A DNA stretch of 64,000 nucleotides from Sternotherus odoratus (lineage: Eukaryota > Chordata > Testudines > Kinosternidae), in NCBI GenBank assembly GCA_032164245.1, contig JAVMKO010000002.1, positions 181,046,920 to 181,110,919 on the forward strand, written 5' to 3'. Below are positions 45,916-58,264 of the stretch, in pieces. A model generated the notes under the pieces. That model was not told the DNA's origin. It saw only the letters and a list, made by a program, of their open reading frames with translations, and ran no database searches. Both the position numbers and the translations under genes were made by a program. How positions within the stretch are numbered: the stretch's first letter is position 1; each line of letters begins with the position of its first letter.

Positions 45916-48900
45916 CAGGAAGAATTGCATCACCTTTAGATCACTTTGCTAGAAACACCACTTCAAGCAGGCATTTTCCCCAGACAGCAGTGACATAAGA
46001 AAACCATCACTGTAGAAAAGTGGTTTAGAATAAGAGGGTGAAAGAGTTTGCCTTTTGGAGGAATAATGGTCAAACTTTAAGAGCCTCCTCCTCCAAGCCC
46101 TCCCTGTGTTGAATTCTCAACATACCCTGTATAACATGCTCTCTAGTGACATTTAGGCTCAGGTTAAGTTTGATATTCAGAATAGGAAGCCCTATCCAGC
46201 CCTCAGGTGTCAAGAGATGAGGTCAATGGTAGACTTTCCAAAAATCAGGCCCTGCATTTGAAACTATGATGATAGGTACTTTAAAATTACATACAATAAA
46301 ATAATTTAAAAACAATAAAACTGGGAAATCACATCCTTTCTCTTTCTGGAGTCATCAAACATAACTGTTGGTTTCCCAGACTCTTGAGGATATAAGATAT
46401 GCACTACAGGTTACATTGCATTTTACCTTGAAACAGCCAAGTTTTTAGGTGTTTACAGCTTCTGATGGCCCTGAAATACAAAAGAAAATAATTAATCACA
46501 CCATACATAAAATTCCATTATTAATACAAGTTCTATTATGTCATTTCATACTGATACAATAAGAAAACAGAATTCTGCAAACAATGCATTAAAATAGTCC
46601 ATTGTGAGCATTCAAATTAATGTTTTTTCAGATACAAAATGTGCAGAAAAGGTAAAAGGAATAAGTCCTCAATCATGCTAAAATACTGAGAGGTGCATTT
46701 CCTGATCAAAATGCTTTCACTACACAGAAAAAGAGACTAGACATACAGAAAAACTCTGTCATGACACAACCACTGAAATTAAATTACTTCCAATGAAGGT
46801 GTGATGCATAGAAAAATTCAAAGTCCTATACAATGTGAAGCAAAAAGATACATGAAACAACTGCCTTAGGAGTACAGGCATATAAATGAAGGAAATGTGC
46901 TCAGTGAACTAGAGCACCCAAAATGCTTTGCAATATTCTCCTGATTACTAGAGCATGGTGACTATATGAGCAGACAGCAAAAAGGAAATGGAGAAAGAGA
47001 ACAATTACTGGTAGAGTGGTGAGGGGGCCAAGAAACACTCTTAAAAGAACATTCTATACTGTTTTAGTTCACTGAGATTTTGAATAAATTGGTGTAGAAT
47101 TACATTGGGGAGGAGAATCCAGAGAAGACTGGGAGATATTCTTTAAAAGTTCTGAATGTCTCTTGGGAATTTTTAGATAAAACATGTACAGTATTTAAAA
47201 CTTGTTGAACCGGATGGCTGTTTCCATTTAAAATAATTAACAAACAGGGACTTAAGTCACCACAGGTATAACTTCAGTGACTTCAGAGGATTTATTTATG
47301 CCAAGGCTCAATTAGACCAACGATGTACAGACTTAAAATATATATAGTTAATGAATAGTTGAAAATTATTTCCTGAAAGCTTATAGTTCCAGGTTTTGCG
47401 ATTCCCTCAGGGACCACCAGGTGAGTCTCTGTCTCCTTAAGTCTAGGGGTAAATCCTGCATCATATTGCCATATAAGATCATCCAGTATTTAATACTCTG
47501 TAGTACGCAGACAACAGGAATGGTGAAGGATGAAGATACACCTAAATATCCTAGGAAATGTGTACATGGTGATAGGGAGTTTCCATATGTTTGATATTTG
47601 AATGAGCTTCTCTGTAAAGATAGGGCCTGATCCAAGTGCCAGGAAAGTCAATGGAAAGACTCCGCTTTTAATTTTTTAACTCTCAATTAGAAGTGAACAG
47701 CAAATATGGAATCAAGTTATTTGCTTGAACAATACATGGCTATAACACTTTATTGGGGTTTCTGAGACAGACTGTCACCTTCTTACCACTCTCTCCTGAG
47801 AGGAAGACTTGCTGGTACTTAACTGGATTCAGCTCTGTTTGTGTGGGTGGCTAACAATGGTGATGTCAACCTCCTCAGAGCGGTGTCAGCCCTCGGCCCT
47901 TATTTTGCTTTGCAGTTAACAAGAAGTGCATTCCAGTCCAAGTCCCCTTCAAGCATTCCCCTTTAGTGACCAGCCCTTGTCACTGGACACACACACTGAA
48001 ATTACCAGGTTTGCTATCCCCATAGGGACAGTGACCATACTAGTTTATTTAATTCAGCCGAGGATCAACTCCTATTTAACATCACAATACAGATATATTT
48101 GTAGTAAAACAAACAATCTTATCAAAGATTAAGATTTAAGAGCAATGATAGTTAGAAACAAAATGGTTATATACCACGCCCCCCCCCCAAAAAAAAATTT
48201 TTTAGAACAAGCCTGGATCTACACTCATTGATCATTATCTTTCCTATATGATAAAGGGAGATTTTCCCCCCCAAAGGTTTAGTCTTTTGCAGAGCTAGCT
48301 GATTTCAGCCAAATCATGATCCAAGCATTCATGGAGCACCCACCTCTCTTCCATCAGAGATTTTCCAGGGTGAATGGATTACAAAATGTCTCCTTGCATC
48401 CAACTTATATTCTTCAAAGTTGATTTTTTGCCCCCAGAGAGAGGGCATGTAAATTACCTATGACCTAGTCTCCTGGGTCTTCCTGTTCCCTTGTTGATTT
48501 CATAGGTAAATTGGGCTCTCGTTGTGTTGGCTTGGAATGTGTAATTTACATGTGCACCAAGGTAGTCAGGTGACTATACATCCTCACTTCTGTCTGAAGA
48601 AACCTGTTCCACCCCGCCCCCTTCCCCCCCTTGATTGGTGACAGACTTGTATATATGTCCTGAATATATGATTCTAAAAACTCAAATATAATCCTTACGT
48701 ACATCATACAAGGATTATAAGGATCAGTTTGACTCAAGCTTTTATTAGTGATCTTACATGACATTCTTTATGGACAAATACTATGGGAGTGGCAGGCTAG
48801 GCATAGTGAATCTGTCAGGCCAGTTAAGAGTTGCTGTTACAGAACAGTGAACCTTTTGCCAGCTGGTACCAATGGTCCTGGGGCACGATGGCTAGTACAT

Positions 48901-48986
48901 CCAATCACCACAAAATGCTTTACAGTCATAAAATAAAGTCTCACATCACCTTCCATTGGGATAATTTTATTAACATTGCACATGCA
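45916..48986. other. Intergenic, possible LTR fragment on the minus strand
   Basis: 47740-48330 ('tttattggggtttctgagacagactgtcacc', 'ttcagccgaggatcaac') resembles parts of turtle LTR retroelements in reverse, without clear ends. Poly-C/A runs lie at 48178-48200. 47615-47675 resembles an old amniote repeat. Nothing is coding. Confidence 0.3.
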
Positions 48987-48994
48987 GGAAAAAC

Positions 48995-49084
48995 CAGGGC
49001 TGGCTCCAGGCCCCAGATGAGGAAGCACGTGCTTGGGGCTGCCCTTTTTTGCATGGAGCAGGAAAAAAGCAAGAGTCAGCCCTG
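48995..49084 (+). mobile_element. Very short hAT MITE, 90 bp
   Basis: The ends cagggctggctcc and gagtcagccctg are near-perfect inverted repeats. The flanks are ggaaaaac (48987-48994) and ggaaaaat (49085-49092). It is a minimal member of the CAGGGCYGGC group at 60263 and 62961. Confidence 0.85.
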
Positions 49085-49133
49085 GGAAAAATGACAAACC
49101 TCTCTGTGCCTAATCTCCCATCAAGGTAGAAAG

Positions 49134-49205
49134 GATGATCTAGTAGTTAGGGAACTGGACAGACTCAGGTTCAGTTCCTGGCTCATGCAGACTTGCTCAA
49201 AGACA
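49134..49205 (+). repeat. Possible tRNA-SINE/MIR fragment
   Basis: 'gatctagtagttagggaactgg' followed by 'actcaggttcagttcctggctc' has the spacing of A and B boxes in MIR-like SINEs. The 3' part is lost. Confidence 0.4.
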
Positions 49206-49365
49206 CACAAGACAGAGCTGTGATTTTCAGCTCACATACACCTACTCATCAAGCTAGCATGAGGCTAAATGGTAGGGTAGCATGCACAGCAGTTACAGCA
49301 GCAAGCTTAGCCATGCAGAATATGTACCCAATGGCTTCAGACAGGTTTGTACTTGGCATGTCTAA

Positions 49366-49639
49366 GGGCTTGTCTTCACTACCCACCAGATCGGTGGGTA
49401 CTGATCGATCTATCAGGGATAGATGCGATAAATTGATCCTCAAAGGCGCTCTCCGTCAATTCCAGTACGTTAGCTCACCAAGAGGAGTAAGCAGAGTCAA
49501 CAGGGGAGCCCGCTGCTGCCATGAGGACGCCAGGTAAATTGACCTAAGATGTGTTGACTTCAGCTACGCTATTATGCAGCTGAAGTTGTCTCTTACGTTG
49601 ACACCCACCTTCCCACCCCTGGCTAGTGTAGCCCTGCCC
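49366..49639 (+). mobile_element. PIF/Harbinger-like MITE, 274 bp, TAA duplication
   Basis: The ends gggcttgtcttcacta and tagtgtagccctgccc are imperfect inverted repeats, flanked by TAA on both sides (49363-49365 and 49640-49642). Three-base TWA duplications with GGGC ends fit PIF/Harbinger. There is no coding sequence. Confidence 0.7.
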
Positions 49640-49642
49640 TAA

Positions 49643-50833
49643 GCAATGCCTCCTCTACCACTGCCCAAGCTACTGCAGCTACACCACCATTTATACTTGC
49701 TCAATGAGAGCTAATGTGGGTGTGTGCGCACAAGCTGGGAATCTCAGTACATTTACACTACAAACTAAAGTCTCTCTGGTCTCATTTTCCAATCTGTAAA
49801 AGGGATATGCTCTCCTACATCAGAGGGTGGAGTGAAAACAGATACATTAACGAGGAGGCACTCATACTGGGTGATGAGGGCTAGATCTATAGATCAATTG
49901 ATTTGTGCCAGATTTAGGGGCAGAACTAGCATCTGATTTCTTATTTCCCCAAGAGGACAGAGCTTTGATTGTTATAAAGAAACTAAAGTTACCATCATAA
50001 AATGAGGAAAAGTTAAAATGAAAAATGTACATTTACACCCCGAACAAAGAGAATGAATAAAAGCGCTATTAGAAAACTGTAGCACTCCATGGCTAAGTGT
50101 GGCAGATGGCGTATACAACGGAGTGGTGTGCCTTTACAGTAAACAAATTCTTTATCTTTGACGGGTCATGTGGAGAACTAAGATGGTCTCCAATTCAGTC
50201 AGGGAGTACTCTGAAAGATACTGACATTCAAATATACTAATTACAGTGAAATATATTAAACAGGGATTAAAGAATTTAAGGAACCTTCTTTTATGGAGAT
50301 TTTTTTGTAATGTGGCTTCAGGAGCTGCTGACAGCATGATGTAATTTGTGATGTGCTGCAAACTGTTCAACACCTGCCACTGAGAATACTGTCCAGGATT
50401 TGGTGCCAGTGATAGGGTCAACTTTTAATCCTGGTGTTTGATGACATGTTATGGAACTCATTAGTGACCTTTGTACCTGGGGTGTCACATAGAAAGACTA
50501 TACAGCTGACTTAATTGCCTTACGAGGCGGAAAACAAACATCAAAACAGCTAAATAGTTATAGAATTCATCAGCAAAGGAGATTGTAATATATGGCAATA
50601 CAACTAGATCTTTTCTTATAAAGAGATTCATAGTATGAGCACTCTTCATGTAATGTTTATATAAAGTTCAGATAAAACATTAATGAAGTATGGCATTGTT
50701 TCCATATGAAGTATTTTTTTTAATATTAGTAGCAAAAAACAAACAAACACTGAAGCCAAAACAACATTCAAAGGGAGTTTGTTGGGATTAAAAAAAAAAA
50801 AAAATCTAGGCATAAACATAAAAAGTTGGGGGG
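49643..50833. other. Intergenic, MIR 3' remnant
   Basis: 49780-49880 ('ctcattttccaatctgtaaaagggat') looks like the 3' half of a MIR. The rest is AT-rich and unrecognised. Confidence 0.35.
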
Positions 50834-51028
50834 AGGGATAGCTCAGTGGTTTGAGCATTGGCCTGCCAAACCCAGCGTTGTGAGTTCAATCCTTGAGGGG
50901 GCCATTTAGGGATCTGGGGCAAAAAAATCTGTTAGGGGACAGTACTTGGTCCGGCTAGTGTAGGCAGGGGACTGGACTTTGATGACCTTTCAAAATCTTT
51001 CCAGTTCTAGGAGATATCCCTATCTCCA
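50834..51028 (+). mobile_element. Chelonian tRNA-derived SINE
   Basis: The A box is in 'agggatagctcagtggtttgagc' and the B box in 'gttgtgagttcaatccttg'. The body ends 'ccagttctaggagatatccctatctcc', followed by an ATTTT-rich tail. It belongs to a second tail type compared with 17684 and 51859. Confidence 0.88.
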
Positions 51029-51858
51029 TTTATTTTATTTTATTTTAAAAAAACAAACATTCTGTGTAGATTGTATATCTTCATTTGCCTAACTTGTGTG
51101 CACACAGTAGATGTGGGTATACAAATCATTTATTTGCCTAGGGTAATCTATATGCCTGACTAGCAATCGGAGTTTGCAAATAACTGATTGGTGGACTCAC
51201 ATCTAGTGTTTGCATTAATAGGCTCAGCATGCACATGTATATGCCTGCAGTGATGAGTGCCTGCTTTGAAAATCTGACCATTTATGGTCACTTTGCCAAC
51301 ATCTTATTTCCAGTTCTTTTTCTAATCTATACACTGGACACCCTATTTGACCCAAGTGGTTAGTCAGTTTGGAGTCTTGTGGGTTGTTTCATCATCAGTT
51401 TCTCTTCCTAATGTAGTCAGGTATTTCTTTGTATACATTCCTTATAAACAAACAAGGTTCCATCAAAGCCCTGTTTTCCTGAACATGGTAGAATCAAACA
51501 GGAGATTGTTTCACTGCTCAATCTTCCAAGCCTTTTTCTCCAGCCAGAACTCTACCCAAAAAGCCTGCTCTCAGGATCATGCTACAAGTGCTTCTCTGGA
51601 AGTCCTTGGCTTTCTGTTGCGTTTCAACTCATCAAAACAATACCCAGCCCCTGTATTTACATTCAGCCCACATAGCTGAGCAGGAGGTCTATTTTATGGA
51701 CAGTTGTTCCTATTGTTTCTGCTATTTTATTCCAAAGGGAGCTCAACTGCTTCCTATATTTATCCTGTTATGGTCATGAGAAGGTGGTCCTCCCCTCAAA
51801 CCACCCAGCTGAGCTGGCCCTTTTTCCACACTGTTGGGTTGGAGATAAGCCAGCCTCA
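51029..51858. other. Intergenic, nothing recognised
   Basis: The + frame at 51347-51679 has no recognised motif. No element can be defined. Confidence 0.35.
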
Positions 51859-52040
51859 CCATAGAATATCAGGGTTAGAAGGGACCTGAGGAGAGCATCT
51901 AGTCCAACCTAGAGCCCAAAGCAGGACCAATCCCCAATCAAATCATCCAACAGATTTTTGCCCCATATACCTAAATGGCCCCCTCAAGGATTGAACTCAC
52001 AACCCTGGGTTTATCAGCCCAATGCTCAAACTACTGAACA
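51859..52040 (-). mobile_element. Chelonian tRNA-derived SINE, minus strand
   Basis: Reverse of the same family: the CR1-like tail is first on the + strand ('catagaatatcagggttaga'), then 'aaggattgaactcacaaccc' (B box complement), and the A-box end near 52030. It is slightly truncated at the tRNA end. Confidence 0.85.
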
Positions 52041-52258
52041 AATAATATTCTGCTGCTGTATTTGGATCCCAAACGTTGCAGCATCAAGGACCTGAAAGGA
52101 AAGCTGCCATCCTTGATTTTCATTATCCAGAATGCTAAATGAAAATAAATCTCAAATAGTGACGAATAAACTGGGGTTTGGTTTTGTTTTTAAATCTGTC
52201 ACTTTTAGTAATAAGGTGATATCAATAAAGGTAGGTACAGAGATGTGCTAGTTTACAC

Positions 52259-52370
52259 CAGGGGTCGGCAGCCTTTCAGAAGTGGTGTGCCAAGTCTTCC
52301 TTTATAAATCCTAATTTAAAGTTTTGTATGCCAGTAATACTTATTTATCCAAATGTTTTCAATAAATTTA
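52259..52370 (+). mobile_element. hAT MITE fragment (left end only)
   Basis: caggggtcggcagcctttca with 'agaagtggtgtgccaagtctt' matches the left end of the element at 372-675. The similarity fades after about 110 bp and the right end is missing. Confidence 0.75.
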
Positions 52371-52460
52371 CTTTGTGTTCAGGCACCTTTTAGTTTGCCA
52401 TCCACAAGTACTGGTTTCAAATGCCATTTCTGTGTATTCTAGCTTCTGTTTTATAAAATA

Positions 52461-52779
52461 CTAGCGAAAATACCCGGTCAGTCGGAGGTGGGGAGGGGGC
52501 AGAGAGCTGAGCGAGTGTGGGGTCCGTTGGAGGGGGTATTATGACATAACTATGTCACAGAGAACAGCAGCTGCCCAGCTGATGTGATTGGCCTTTAAAT
52601 AATTTCACACCTGGGGGGCGTCAGAGGTGAGATTTGAAAAATTTTCTACTCGTACCCTGATTAGGACCCCAAGACCTCTAACTGTACCAAATTTCAAGTC
52701 TCTAGCTCAAACGGGGTGGAAGGAGTAAGCGCACGTACATACACGCACGCATACACCATTTGACTTTTATATATATAGA
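52461..52779 (-). mobile_element. Complete short non-autonomous Helitron, 319 bp
   Basis: On the minus strand it begins TCTATATATATAAAAGTCAA after an A and ends ...TTTTCGCTAG before a T. This is exactly the Helitron rule: 5' TC, 3' CTRR, insertion between A and T, no target duplication. The body matches 31690-31985. The GC hairpin usually found before CTAG is shortened here by about 11 bases. Confidence 0.88.
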
Positions 52780-52780
52780 T

Positions 52781-53829
52781 ATCACTATGTTGAAAGACAA
52801 ATCAGGCCTACTTCTGACCTAAATTACATGGACTTTGTTGAAGCTGCTGTAGACATGTAATTTAGGACAAAATTAGGCCCTTTACACCATGAGTTTGTGA
52901 TCAGATCTACATGCTCAGATACCCCTGCAAACATGAGGAGCCCTTTTGACTTCAGTGAGACTCACACAGATGCAAGGAGTCTGCCCACACTGATACAACT
53001 GCAGGCTTGGGGCCATCATTTTCAAGTTTTCCTCCTCTTGGCCTTTAGAACAAAAACATTTACACTGGAAGCACTGAATACATTTTTTTTTTTAAAAGTA
53101 CTGAAGCAGGACCAGATGTTACAAAAAGTGTTCATTAATTGTTTCAGTACAGTGACAAGCAGGTACTGAAGGGCTAGAACTTAGTCACCTCCAAAGCTAC
53201 AAACAGCAGTAGAAAAATAAATTAAATAAGAACAGATACACAAAAACCACAGACAATATCTTGAGAAGTAATAAAGGCTGAACGCCATCAACTTTCCTTC
53301 TATATGTAAGCAGTGTCAGGATGAGTGACATCTGGTGGTGAATTGCAGGAATTGCAGTGACTTTTGGAAAATAACAGCTTATTTGCATAGACACACCCAC
53401 TGCACCTAGCCTGCACTCTAACAGCCCAAATGGTCACTTTGGCTACTGTGGGACCCCCAGTTTCTCTGGTATTGGGGCAAGAATGATAAAGTGTTGATTA
53501 ACCTGTTTATGTGAATGAGGGTTTGGGACACGTATTTGGCCTTTGGCATGCTGGAGGGACTCGCCATCAGCTGGGTAGTGCTCACTAGACAAGGGACAGG
53601 GGTTCCAAAACCCACTGAATTGAGAGAGGTTGTGGATAGGTGTCTATACCTTGTTGTGAGGGCCTTACAGGCCTATTGCACCTGGCCACTTTCCCCTGTG
53701 GAATGTTAGAGCTGACTTTTGCTTCCATTAGGAGTCTAACTTCAGCTCACTGAGCTGAAGTCATTTTGGGTCTGGTGGTACCTCTGCACTAAGGCCCCTC
53801 TATGAGCTGAAATCACTTAAGAGCTGTAG
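52781..53829. other. Intergenic, old amniote repeat trace
   Basis: 52862-53005 resembles an old amniote interspersed repeat ('cttttgacttcagtgagactc'). The rest is unrecognised. Confidence 0.35.
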
Positions 53830-53834
53830 GGGGG

Positions 53835-54249
53835 CTGAAATTGTGTTGCTGAGCAGTCTGCAAAGGGAAACTGCAGAGCTACAATTCATTTGCAAATTCA
53901 ACACAAACAATCTCGGATTGAACAAAGACCTACAATGGCTTGCTAATTACAAAAATAGCTTCTCCTCTCTTCATGTTCACACCCCCTATTCAAATGCTAG
54001 AAGAATAATCCACCCTCCTGGATCGGAGATAACAAGCTGGTTCAGCCTAATTGGACTAACCTTTTTACCTCCCACCTGGTTCTTACCTACTTTTCTATAC
54101 CTGCCTCTGGACACGTCCACTGCTTGCATCCGACGAAGTGGGTATTAGCCCACGAAAGCTTATGCTTCAAAACTTTATAGTTAGTCTTTAAGGTGCCACA
54201 GGACTTTGTTACCTCTGCTATTCCAGACTAACACAGCTACCTCTCTGAT
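53835..54249 (+). mobile_element. Penelope-like element, 3' end of ORF plus terminal unit
   Basis: The frame from 53843 reads LQRETAELQFICKFNTNNLG then LNKDLQWLANYKNSFSS, the tail after the GIY-YIG domain. It is close to the same stretch of the element at 43303. It runs on into the terminal unit (54123-54249: 'gcttgcatccgacgaagtgg' to 'gctacctctctgat'), linking the short insertions at 27916 and 30011 to this family. The 5' part is truncated. Confidence 0.85.
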
Positions 54250-55152
54250 TCTTAATATTTGATGTTGTTCTTAAAATCTCACTTCCTGGAGTTATGCTGA
54301 TTTGTGCAAATATCAACTTTCATTTAACAAAGTAGAAACTTGAGAACATGACCCAACTGCATATTAAAGATTCAAAACTCAGAAGGCAAATAAAGAACCA
54401 AAATTATTTCTTGACAATAAACTGTCATGGCTTCTAAGTCCATCTCTCAGTTTAGGGAGGATTTGACACATTGCTTTTGAACACTTGGGGATGGTGGTAC
54501 TGAAATCATGACTAAGTGCTTGGATTCAGTGACCAGGAATTGTCTTGCAGCAGGAACAGCATAACACATTTTTAAGGAGAATACACATACCTAAATGAAT
54601 TGTGCAGTGGCAATGTCTACACTACACATTCTCCAGCAAGAGATTAATAAAAGCAGCAACTCAACAATCCAAACACAGAAAAGAAACACAAAGGCATGTA
54701 ACCAGCCTATAGGGCACCGTTCTGGGTGTTAGTGAAGATTTCTAGTCCTGCTGTGCTCTGAGAAATAGGCAGGTGCAAGCCCGCCCTCAGCTAATGGCCC
54801 CCAACCTATGGGGAGGATCCACTGAGTCCGCGACACAATAGGAAAAAAAATACCAAGGACAGGTGTGAGGAGGGTTAAAGGGCCAAAAACTGGGAACCTG
54901 AGGGGGACACAGAGCAGAGGACCCCTAACAGCACCCACTGCTCCTTGAACGTATCAAGGAGGATTCCTAGTCACTGGCAGGCAGTGACATATAAATAGTC
55001 TACAGTAGACTCTCTCTGAATTCTCCTACCCCACTTCACAACCTGAGCTCCCCTTTCTATTGCTGTTTTCTGACTCTCCCATAGGTCAGGTACCAGCAGA
55101 AGAATTCTGGTTATACTGTATTGGAAGATCAACATGTGCCTGTATATTCCCC
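54250..55152. other. Intergenic, nothing recognised
   Basis: No element with definable ends; 'aatgtctacactac' at 54613 may be a stray MITE end. Confidence 0.35.
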
Positions 55153-55625
55153 TGTGGCAGGGCAAGGTAAAACCCCTAGAATGCCCTGCGTCTGTGAGTT
55201 AGACCCTGCTTCCTGGCAGGGGTCCCAGGTGTAGGTAGTATCGGGCAGGAGAGCCCAGCTGGAAGCCCTAATGAGCACGGACTCACGGAGCTAGAGGGGC
55301 TGATTGAGCACAGCTGAGGCAGGAAGCTGACCAGGCTAGAAAAGCTGACTCATGGTCAGATGGGAGAGGGCCAGGTAGGGAATGGGAGACTAGAGCCCTG
55401 TCTCCTGACTGCAAGTAAGGTGCCTTGGGGGCCTGGATGCCCAGGAACCAAGACAGTGGGGTAACTGTCAGAGGATTGGGGGAGCACTGTTTGTCACTGG
55501 AAAGCTATGCACAAGGACTGTAAATAAAGGACAGTTGGCTGAAACATTGAGGAATGGTGTAAAGTCCTTTATTTGGAGCAGAGAACACACAGGACCAGCC
55601 CAGACCCTGTGACATCCCCATACTG
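55153..55625 (+). mobile_element. LTR-like block with AATAAA
   Basis: Starts near TGTGGCAGGGCAAGG and contains a purine-rich middle and 'gtaaataaaggac' (about 55520), then 'ctgtgacatccc'. The arrangement suggests U3-R-U5 of an LTR. No target duplication or proteins were found, and GC-rich sequence continues to about 56040. Confidence 0.45.
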
Positions 55626-56044
55626 GCCTGACAACCAAGAGGCAAATGCAGGTATTGCCAGCTCATGAGGATTGGTAGCCTCAAAACAGCTGCAAGAATA
55701 AAAGATCTGGGAAGCAGAGGGCAGGGTGGCTGCCAGAACAGCAAGCACTGGAGAAGGAAACTCCTGCCAGCCAGCTGCTGAGTAGCTGTCCAGAAACAGC
55801 ACTCAGACAGGACGATCATATCTACAAGAACCAAGGGAGGTAGGAAAGAGGTCAGGGCACAGGAGAAGGAGTTGCTGAGGCCATATTCTGCTTGGCTGGT
55901 TTATGAACTCTGAGCTGGAACACAGTGGAGCAGTTGGGCCTGGACTCCCCTACTGACCCTGAGAGATTTAAGAACCAAAGGGGGTTTCCAGACCCCCTGA
56001 GCATCAGGAGCAGCTGACCCCAACAACGATAAAGGGAACACCCA

Positions 56045-57685
56045 TACCCCAGGTTTTCTTTATATACTTAATTACGTCTATAGTATTTTCTTGAAAAAGA
56101 ATACATAAGTGAGGCATAATTTTGAAATATTCCCATTGCACATGAGAAATGATGCTAAGAATGAGTTATGGAGGTCATCCCAAAGGAGAGCCATGCTATT
56201 CTACTATACAGATTTTACACTATTTTGTAATATAGATTTAGTGACACTCCATAAATCATAAATTAACATTTGGAGTAGAGTTAATTCAGTTCAAATTATT
56301 ACAGAATATTTTGAAATTACTAATTAGAGGATCTCCACATAATGATTTACAAACTCAACACATGGCATGACACTGAAGGAAGATGAGTTTCCAGTGGTCT
56401 AGATGTAGCCCTTATATTCATATTGAAAGATGTAGGCATGTTTGGCTCCTACACGCAGCTTAAAATAATGCAACTAAAGTTTATGTATTGGCTACTCCCA
56501 AGTCAATATGTAAAAGAAAATCAGTGTGGTATTGATATCCCTCCTCCTTTCTAACATCAATTATTATAATTCAAGAAGGTATTTATTGCCCTTTTAGTCT
56601 CTCCCAGATATTGTCTCCATAATGCAATATAAAATCCTTGTTCCATATTATGAAGCACGGAGCAATATAAAAAGTCTTTCCACACTATAATTTACATAAG
56701 AGAGTGAAATAACTTCATATTAGTTTTAAGATAGACCATAACAGAGTGACTGTACTGAAGAATAAAAATCTCTCTTTCTAAAAGGCTGGAGGTAAAATCT
56801 TAACTGAAAATAATTTCTGGTACCACCTTCAAGGATTCTGCTAAATTCGTGGGATCCAGTTTGGCTTTGTGTGTATATAATCAATGCCTAGTTTCTTTGC
56901 TATTGCCCTCAGATGGGCTTAGCAATTTGAAATACAAAGATGGCTTCTTATATACAGATTACTTGCCCATTTTCACATAATTTAATGGTCAAAGTTTTCC
57001 CTTTGTAACTGGGGAACTTGAAAGGAAATCAGTCTGTATTTCAAACTTTTTTGCTTCTATTATCTGTTTAAACTATTCCCCTTTTTTAATTGTCAAAGTT
57101 GAAATATCATCAAAGACAATGTCCTTCATAAGACAAATGTTAAGTAGTCTTTGCTGCTCTTAGAATCTTCTCTTTATCAGAATAGTTATGTTCTCTAATA
57201 TCTCAAAGCCAGATGTTTCAGAGTTGGAAGGAAGGTGCAAAACAGGGCTTTATGTACTTAATCTTAAAAGAAAATTTCTGGATCTTCCAGAGTGCTGTGA
57301 AAAATATCCCAACTACCTTAAAAATTCACCCTTTTCCCTTTCCTTCTGCAATAACTTTAACATTATTATGGTTAAGTCATTCTCCATTTTCAATAATGTC
57401 ACATTTATTTATTTTTGTTCATTTGAGTTTAGTAAACTTCCACCAGAACAGGCGATGAGCTATTTAGCTAGGATTCTGCAACTGAAATTATGCCACTCAT
57501 GTCCCTCCTTTCCTATTGCAGATCAAAGATTAGCTTTTGTAGATCAGCACTAGAACTGGTTGGGAATTTTATATTAAACGTTTTGTGTCAGAAAATGCTA
57601 ATCTGTCCAACAAGTTTTCCACAGAAATACATTGATTTCTATGAACATCTTGTAGGGAAGGTTTCTGGTTAGAAAGAGAGACCCA
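56045..57685. other. Intergenic, nothing recognised
   Basis: AT-rich. The 121-codon + frame at 57188-57553 has no known motif and is probably chance. Confidence 0.4.
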
Positions 57686-57689
57686 TTCC

Positions 57690-57795
57690 AGAACAGCCAA
57701 TAGCCCAGGGATATGCGAGACCCAGGTGAGTGTCCTGAATCAGGCAAAGAAGGAACCTCCACATCCAAGATGAGTGCCCTAACCAATGAGCTAAA
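57690..57795 (-). repeat. Possible tRNA-headed SINE fragment, minus strand
   Basis: The reverse complement starts 'tagctcattggttagggcac' (A-box-like), then 'ggaggttccttctttgcc' and 'acctgggtctcg'. The head is clear but the family is uncertain. Confidence 0.45.
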
Positions 57796-58264
57796 ACTGA
57801 ATTCTAGCCAGCTTTAATCTGTACATAAAAGCACCAGTTTTTCAACAAGTATTTTTAATTGTCTTTTGTTACTAGAGAAGAAGGTCTGATGCCGGGTCTG
57901 TGGCTCTGGAAGCTCAAACTGTCCTGTTTCATTCACAAAGGGTGAAGCTAATGAAGGTAAGATGAACAAATGGAACTTTATTAAATCCTATGCACTGCTC
58001 TGTCCACATAGGTGAGATGGTCCTTCCCGACTTCCTGTATACCTTATTCCACTGATATGCTGTCAATAAAAGTCCCTCCAGGGAACAGTGACCCTCTGAC
58101 TCCTGTTCCCCCAGTCATGATACAAGCCCTGTGCCTCTTGTGTACTCAGGGAACAGTCCCAATGGCAGCAAAACTACATTACAGATGGTATCATCTGGAG
58201 TTAGAAAAATAATTTAAAAAGCTTCCTCTTCCTTTTCCATCATCTTATAATTAAAAAATCTTTT
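57796..58264. other. Intergenic, nothing recognised
   Basis: Plain AT-rich sequence. Confidence 0.4.

Noticed and set aside
50834..50910. SINE head as a functional tRNA gene
   Set aside because: A and B boxes are present, but there is no acceptor-stem pairing at the expected spacing and the sequence runs into a SINE body.
57188..57553. 121-codon + frame at 57.2 kb
   Set aside because: No motif, AT-rich composition, no splice or promoter context. A chance frame is more likely.
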